From Rheum nobile (Eukaryota > Streptophyta > Magnoliopsida > Caryophyllales > Polygonaceae), in NCBI GenBank assembly GCA_027886185.1, contig WOAB01000093.1, positions 6,758,001-6,822,000 of the forward strand: a stretch of DNA of 64,000 nucleotides, read 5' to 3'. Positions within the stretch are counted from its first letter, which is position 1. The number at the start of each line of letters is the position of its first letter. Of this stretch, positions 57,905-64,000 are shown piece by piece. The position numbers and the translations under genes are program-made. The notes under the pieces are model-generated. The model worked only from the letters and a program-made list of their open reading frames with translations. It was not told the DNA's origin and did not search any database.

Positions 57905-59829
57905 GGTTGTGGAAAGCCTGATTCTTCGAGCTGCTGCAACTGGGAGAATGGAGAATGGAAGGAGACTCAGAAAACCCTAATCGGCTAGAGATTTACATAT
58001 CAACTCAACTTTATAAAGATGAAGTGTGATGTTCGTAATGGGCCAAATTATTCACGGCCCATTTGTATTCTATTGTACCTCATCAGGCCCATGAACTGCC
58101 TACTACAATTTTTATAAATAAAAGAAATACAAAAAAAACGATGAATTAGAACGACGTCGTTCCAGATCTCAGGCTCATTGCTCATTAGCCACCCATAGAG
58201 CTGGCCAAAGGTTAACCGGAATTGAACCGGGTCAAACCCTGAACTGGATCGGACCGGACCGAAATTGGACCGACAGTTCAAGGTCTCGGCCGGTTCACCT
58301 ATCCCCTGAACCTCCGATTTGAATCGACGGTTTATCACTGGTTCAATGCATTAAATTAAAAAAACACATCACTATGATTTTCTCATCTCATAACTCACTA
58401 GGTTTCAAAGGTAAAGAGTACTACCTTTGAGTAAGGCAAGTGATCCACAACTTCCTAAGAGAACAAGGTGTGTACAAATCTAACTAGTCCAAGAATTTCA
58501 CATAATTCGAGTTAGTTCATCACACGGGTATCTACCTTCTTCTTATCAGTTTACAAATAATCATTCATTTCGATCAGGTTCTATAGGCATGCTATTGTGG
58601 TGGGTGATGTATCTAGGACTAAGCAAACAACTGCTTGCTCCTTCTCCGCACCTTTGGGGCGCTCAATTTGAATCCAATAAAGGCTCATATGAAGGTTTTT
58701 GTTTCCAATTTGGACTAGACAGTCTCCAATGAAGCTAGAAAGGTGACTATTTTCCTAAACTCTAATTAGGTTGCTCACTAATATGCATTTGGATTGATTT
58801 CTGATTCAGTTCGTCGGTGTTCAATTGTAGATATTTGTGCCTTGAGCCTTGCCAGGAATAACGCTGCAAGTTTCTTGAATCATGCAACATTAAGATGTAT
58901 CAATTCGGTAATGGAGGGAAGAATGTATATTTAATTCTTCAATATCATTATGCATTTGTTTATTGTTGTGCTTAGAATTCTAATTCCCTATGTTTGTTTA
59001 TCATTATGTTTCTGTTGCACTGCTTGATTTTTCTTGAATGCCTTTTTCCCTGCCCCTTCTTTCAATGAAACATGTCTTCATCTACTCCAAAGGCATGCTT
59101 TGATTGTTTCCTTTCACAATAAAAAAGGCTCCTTTATCCAAGCCAGAGTGAAGCATATTGTAGAAATCACTTAATTTCATTGTTAAATTAAGCTAAAGTA
59201 AGGTGGTTGCCTTTGGCCTCTTTTTTTGCTATTTGTTTTTGGGTTTAATAATGGGTTGCTTACAACTCAACTCAAAAGTAAACTAGACTCCTCCATCTAT
59301 ATTGACATTCATCATGTTTCATTTTTCAGATCTATTATAGGATCTGAAACAAGAGATAAAAGGGATGGGAAGATCTACTTGGGATAAGTGGGTTGGGGAG
59401 TACGGCCCATGAACAATCTTGAAAAGGATGGGGAACGGTGGGCCACTTTTGGAAGTGGGGAGAACAAAACGTAAAATAAAATTGGTAATGCAAGAAGATG
59501 GGTGACCTAGGCACTGATACCAAAGGATAGCAGGCGTGTCAACAAGGCGGACCTGTGGTGGTGACGGTGGTTGCGTGGTGGTCGTAAATTCATAAATACC
59601 ATACCTAACAAGGCCTTAAAGAAGAGCTTTCTAGGTTCGAGCATCCTTCAAAACAAAGAATGTAGAGTGAAATTAAAAAAAATACATTGTTGTCTATACA
59701 AAATTGATGAATGGGGAACAAATTTTGGTAAGTGACGGGGTATGTAAAAGATGAGAGAGTTTGAAAACTCAATTTTTTTAGTAAAGGGAAGCTAAACTGT
59801 GATTATGGATTGGGATTTGGGAACCATCA
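57905..59829. other. RPS5 upstream region and intergenic DNA
   Basis: Presumed RPS5 promoter nearest 57905. A CCGG-rich MITE-like stretch (about 58195-58350) begins TAGAGCTGGCCAAAGG, like the MITE at 51467. At about 59508 the minus strand has TTTGGTATCAGTGCC, like a tRNA-Met primer site, but no LTR or gag fits it. No gene. Confidence 0.45.
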
Positions 59830-60980
59830 CATAAGGAGACTTGATCTATACCCTTATACTGATAGTTGTCGAGCTGCAGATTCACCAAATCGAGGGTGTA
59901 GTGGTGGGTGGTGGTGGTATCAGGGAACCACTGGTTGTGGGAGGTGAAATTGGCTTGGTGGTTTTGGAAATTTTGAGGAGAGGATTGGTAGGCCTGGTTG
60001 AAACTGTGCTAGCATTCCAAGGATGTATGACTAGGTTTGGCACACACTGGGCAGACTGGACGCGTGTCGGGGGCGTTAGTGAATGTGTGGTTGTTGCGAC
60101 CATGACCTTGGCCTCAATTTGAGCCACAAAACGAGGTACTACATCGAGAGTTTACACGTCCTCTGTGAGAAGAAGTGAGGTTGACCTCTGGTTTGGGTTT
60201 ACTAGTGGTGGTGTTGATTAAGATGGTTTATTGAAGAGTGGTGGTTTGGCAAGTCAAGCGAGACTCATGGACAAAAAGGTATGAAATGATTTGGTTGAAG
60301 TGGGGAAGAATTGGTAGGGTGGATAGGGCCATGACGACTGAGTCCAAGTCATGACCAAGTCCGACCATCAAGAAGGTAGAAAATTCCTTATCGAAAACGC
60401 TCTGGTTAGCTGCAGCAAGGAGCGAAACAAGGCCTTTAGCCTTGTTGAAGAACTCATTTATGGATTCTTAGCCTTTCCGAAGTGAAGCCAGTTGAAGTCG
60501 GGTATGCATCACATGTGTAGTGGAGTGGGCAGAGAACAACTCATGAAGATACGCCGTATTTGAGCCGCTATGGTGCAATCAATTACATGTGCTAGGACTG
60601 ATTCATACATGGAACCAAGGAGAATGACCATCACCAACTGATCTTTGGTGTGCCAATCGACGAGGGATGGGATGATGACACCGTCTAATAGCGTTTGTGG
60701 GCAGAGGGTCTGATGCGTTATCGTCTCCGGAACGCGTCGATGGGGTGGATCTAGGTAGAAGACGGGTCGGATTCGCCAATCTCCCAAGACCGAGAACAAA
60801 ACCCATCCAAGACGTGGTTTCGGTGGCTGGAGGGGGTCTCGACTGTGGCCGAGATTCACGTGGGAAATGCTTGCTTATCGGACGGAGAGGGCTCAATCGG
60901 ATCACGCGCGCGCAAGGGAAAGGGTCGGCTATGGCGAAAGCAAGCTCGGTTGAGCTTTGAAGCAACAGCGACATGAGCAA
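59830..60980 (-). pseudogene. Copia gag remnant (Ale/Retrofit-like), heavily broken
   Basis: Read on the minus strand in changing frames, it shows KDQLVMVILLGSMYESVLAHV and, further on, FFNKAKGLVSLLAAANQSV-type sequence. Both match the UBN2/gag region of Ale-type copia elements, although stops break every frame. No zinc knuckle or LTR was found. A copia origin is reasonable, the lineage less certain. Confidence 0.5.
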
Positions 60981-61199
60981 GCTCTACGGCAGCCAATACT
61001 TCAAATTCAACTTCATTTAATTAAGGTTACAATAGTTGGCTTTAAAGAGCCTAGTGTTTCGGCCATGGGCCTCAAAACCGAACATGGGCTGACTCTCTTA
61101 GGCACAAGAGAGACCCGTACCCCAAGATAGAAACCTGCAAAAAATGGCAACATCACTTAAAATAGAAACTTTCCACACTTAGAAACATACTAAGAATGG
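60981..61199. other. Non-coding spacer between retroelement remnants
   Basis: Contains a run of GGAAAC/AGAAAC words (61129-61225). No gene recognised. Confidence 0.45.
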
Positions 61200-63915
61200 A
61201 AACCGCTAAAGACGGAAACTACTGAAAATAGAAAGTGTCTCAGAATGTCTCAAAATTGGCATGTGAACCTCAGAATTCCAAAAGAACTCAAATGGCATGA
61301 GAATTGCCTTGGAAAAATCAACGGGCCTCGCCGATGGCCGCAGCTTGGCCAATCGTCGCACATAGGACGGCCCGGGGCGTGGTGAAGAGGGCACAACTGT
61401 CACGCGTCATGCCTTTGGTCGTGATTGACTGTGTGGCCTGGGCAATGGCCCTGGCTCTGGCTCTGGTGATCGGGCCTTCGGTTCTGACACTCAGCATGTC
61501 ATCCGCTTGGGCCTCTGTCAATGTGACGTCTGTGGGCATATCACTCTCTCCTTCTTGGTCTCAAATTGTCCCCGATTCATCAATGTCAACGTTCGGGGGC
61601 ACATACGGGGTCAAGTCGGCCACGTTGAAAGTGGCATACACTCCAAAGTCGTCGGGCAACTCGATCTTGTAGGCGTTCGGACCAAATGCCTCGAGGACTC
61701 GGAATGGGCCATCGTCGCGTGGATCCAGCTTGTTGCGGCGTTTGGCGGGAAAGCGCTTCTTACGCATATGGACCCAGACAAGGTCATCGGGCGCGAATGT
61801 GAGCCGGCGCCAGCCCTTGTTGGCCTTGTGCTCATATTGTCGGGTCCGCCGCTCTAGCTGCTCCTTGGTCCTCGCGTGCAGCTCCTGAATAAATGCAACC
61901 CGATCCGCGGCCTTGAGGTTATCGTCGTCGCAGAGAGGATGCGGAGTGAGGTTCAGCAGCGTGAGTGGGTTCTGACTATAGACAACCTGAAATGGACTGA
62001 GGCGCATCGCCGAATGCACTGACCTGTTATAAGAGAACTCAACACACGATAGTAAGTCCTCCCAACAATGCGGGTTGGCCCTAAGCATGGCTCCAAGCAG
62101 GGTCCCTAAGGTACAATTGGTCACCTCAGTCTGTCCATCTGTCTGGGGGTGATAGCTAGTGGAAAATAGGAGCTTCGTACCCAGTTTACCCCATAGTGTC
62201 CTCCAGATATGACTCACAAACTTCACATCCCGGTTACTCACAATTGACCTAGGTATCCCATGCAACCTCACCACATGCTCAAAGAAAAGGCTAGCTATGT
62301 ACGAAGCATTGTTGGTTTGCCTACAAGGGATAAAATGAGCCATCTTGGAGAAACGATCTACAACCACAAAAATCGAGATGTGAAGTTGGCTCTATGGCAG
62401 GTCAAGGGTGTATACGAAGCATTGTTGGTTTGCCTTCTTAGACATCGACAATCCCATCACAAAATTCATAGATAAATCCTCCCAGGGGGCCGAGGGTACA
62501 AGCAAGGGTGTATATAAGGAAGGACTCGACCTAGACTTGGCTCTATGGCAGGTCACACAGGCATTAATAAATCTAGTCACTTGCCGGGTCATGTAAGGCC
62601 AATAGAAATGTTCCTTAAGTGCAGCTACAGTCTTAGCTATTCCAAAATGACCACGGCCCTCATGTGCCTCCTGTATGAGTAGAGCTCTAATAGATGACTG
62701 GGGAATACACAACTTCCCAACCCGAAACAAATAGCCATCATCCAAAACATATCCCTCACACTCACCCCGAGATGCGCAAGTCTCATAAATAGATTTAAAG
62801 AAAGTATCATGCAAATACAAATCTTTAATCAAAGAAAAACCGAGAACTTGAGCATCGAGTTGAGTTAAGAGAACATACCTGTGGGAGAGCGCGTCAGTGA
62901 CCACGTTCTCCTTGCCCTTCTTGTGGAGGACGACAAAGGGGAACGTCTCCAGAAATTCCACCCATCGAGCGTGGCGTCAACCAAGGTTCGACTGATGCCG
63001 CAGGTGGGTGAGTGCCTCATGGTCGTTGTGGATGACGAACTCCTTGGGCCACAGATAATGCTTCCAGGTCTTCAGCACACGGATAAGAACGTATAGCTCC
63101 TTGTCATAAGTCTCATCGTTGAGCGCGGCGCCAGACAACTTCTCACTAAAGTAGGCGATGGGTTGCCGTTCCTGTAGTAAAACATCGCTAATCCCGAAAT
63201 GGGAGGCATCACACTCGACCTCAAATGTCTTGCTGAAGTTGGGCAACTGTAGAAGTGGAGCGTTGCATAGCTTGTCCTTCAGAGTGTAGAAGGCAACCTT
63301 GTGCTTCGCAGTCCAGTCGACCGAGGCACCTTTCTTTGTGAGCTCATGCAACGGTGCGGCAATGTTGCTGAAGTCCCGCACAAAATGTCTGTAGAAGCCA
63401 GCCAACCCCAAGAAAGAGCGAACCATAGTGGGGGTCATAGGGGTAGGCCACTCCTGAATAGCACGAACCTTCTCCTAGTCCACACGCAGTCCATCTTTGG
63501 ACACAACAAAACCCAGAAAAATAGTGATGTCGGAGCAAAAGACGCACTTCGCCAAGTTGGCAAACAAATGCTCGGTGCGTAGGCACTCCAAAACATGTCG
63601 AAGGTGGTCCACATGGTCCTGCAAACAACGAGAGTAGACCAGAATATCATCAAAATAAACAACGATGAACTTACCTAGAAAACGGCGAAGGACGTGGTTC
63701 ATTAGCCTCATGAAGGTGCTCGGAGCATTCGTGAGACCGAACGGCATCACAAGCCACTCGTAGAGGCCGTACTTCGTCTTGAAGGCGGTCTTCCACTCGT
63801 CGCCTTCCTTCATACGGATCTGGTGGTAGCCACTGCAAAGATCAATCTTGGAGAACAATGTGGCTCCATGTAACTCGTCAAGCATGTCGTCGAGGCGGGG
63901 AATAGGGTGACGGTA
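61200..63915 (-). pseudogene. Ty3/Gypsy pol remnant: RT, RNase H, integrase
   Basis: RT (about 63915-63475): HPIPRLDDMLDELHGA, IVVYFDDILVYSR. RNase H (63438-62977): VECDASHFGISDVLLQE. Integrase zinc module (62961-62440): HEGRGHFGIAKT and CVTCHRAKS; core (62367-61561): VVDRFSKMAHF, SNRDVKF, HPQTDGQTEVTN; then a GPITRARARAIAQA tail. Stops occur near 63474 and 62976, and the integrase is broken around 62386-62440 by a patch of locally copied DNA. It is a decayed minus-strand element without recognisable LTRs, cut at 63916 by an Athila-type LTR. Confidence 0.82.
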
Positions 63916-64000
63916 TGATGAGGCTAAAGTCGTGATACCTATCAAAGTAAACCTCAAAAACCTAACTAATGTAGTAGGGTAAATAAGGATCGATCCCACA
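63916..64000 (-). repeat. Athila-type LTR, partial at window edge
   Basis: Begins TGATGAGGCTAAAGTCGTGA and matches the ends of the 3859 and 7691 LTRs, with the same orientation (minus element). It interrupts the RT coding sequence and continues beyond the window. Confidence 0.8.

Noticed and set aside
59500..59530. tRNA-Met primer-site-like sequence on the minus strand
   Set aside because: No adjacent LTR edge or gag in the right direction, so it cannot be called a primer-binding site.
60509..60980. Overlapping 87-125 codon frames as genes
   Set aside because: Better explained as a broken copia gag on the minus strand; frames are interrupted and overlap one another.

Overview
This window reads as a stretch of eudicot nuclear genome: three intron-containing housekeeping genes sit in AT-rich DNA that is mostly transposable elements. 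Evidence for a plant: Athila-type, Tekay-like and Tork-like LTR retrotransposons, a PIF1-type Helitron helicase with introns, hAT- and Mutator-type MITEs, Arabidopsis-type telomere-like CCCTAAA words, and GT-AG spliced genes with plant-like products. I cannot name the species.

Layout. 1-1006 is an alternating inverted tetramer of a roughly 273-bp unit with tRNA-like A and B boxes, cut by the window edge. 1625-2145 is a Mutator-type foldback MITE. 3859-8885 is an Athila-type element (minus strand, 5-bp target duplication accag) that keeps gag and protease but has lost RT, RNase H and integrase. About 9371-23256 is a nest: an inverted repeat is split by a 2.4-kb solo LTR (plus strand), which is itself split by a full-length Athila-type element, 9785-20721 (minus strand), with gag-protease, RT-RNase H, integrase and an extra 3' ORF. 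A related LTR in opposite orientation starts at 23257. 24.6-28.1 kb is gene-poor AT-rich DNA. 28090-35503 is a Tork-like copia element (plus strand, target duplication gtgga) whose 3' LTR carries a second solo LTR, 32675-35157 (target duplication gcggt). 35941-39436 is a 3.5-kb non-coding element with an 8-bp target duplication, built from a repeated GC palindrome and a TATAAC-type array.

Genes. MOG1-like Ran-binding protein, 41212-43104 (+, seven coding exons); RNA polymerase III subunit RPC4, 52478-55568 (+, nine exons); and 40S ribosomal protein S5/uS7, 56154-57904 (-, four exons), convergent with RPC4. The reading frame stays open through every splice I propose. Between MOG1 and RPC4 lies a decayed Helitron (helicase and RPA-like fragments, minus strand) and two adjacent hAT-type MITEs. 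The right end (about 59.8-64 kb) holds decayed copia gag and Ty3/Gypsy pol sequence, the latter cut by another Athila-type LTR.

The most unusual signal is a set of short GC-rich palindromic words shared by unrelated retroelements: an exact 19-mer between an Athila-type and a Tekay-like LTR, and an exact 18-mer between an Athila-type element and a copia LTR. The words also lie inside coding linkers. I found no bacterial-type operon, CRISPR array or other defence system.
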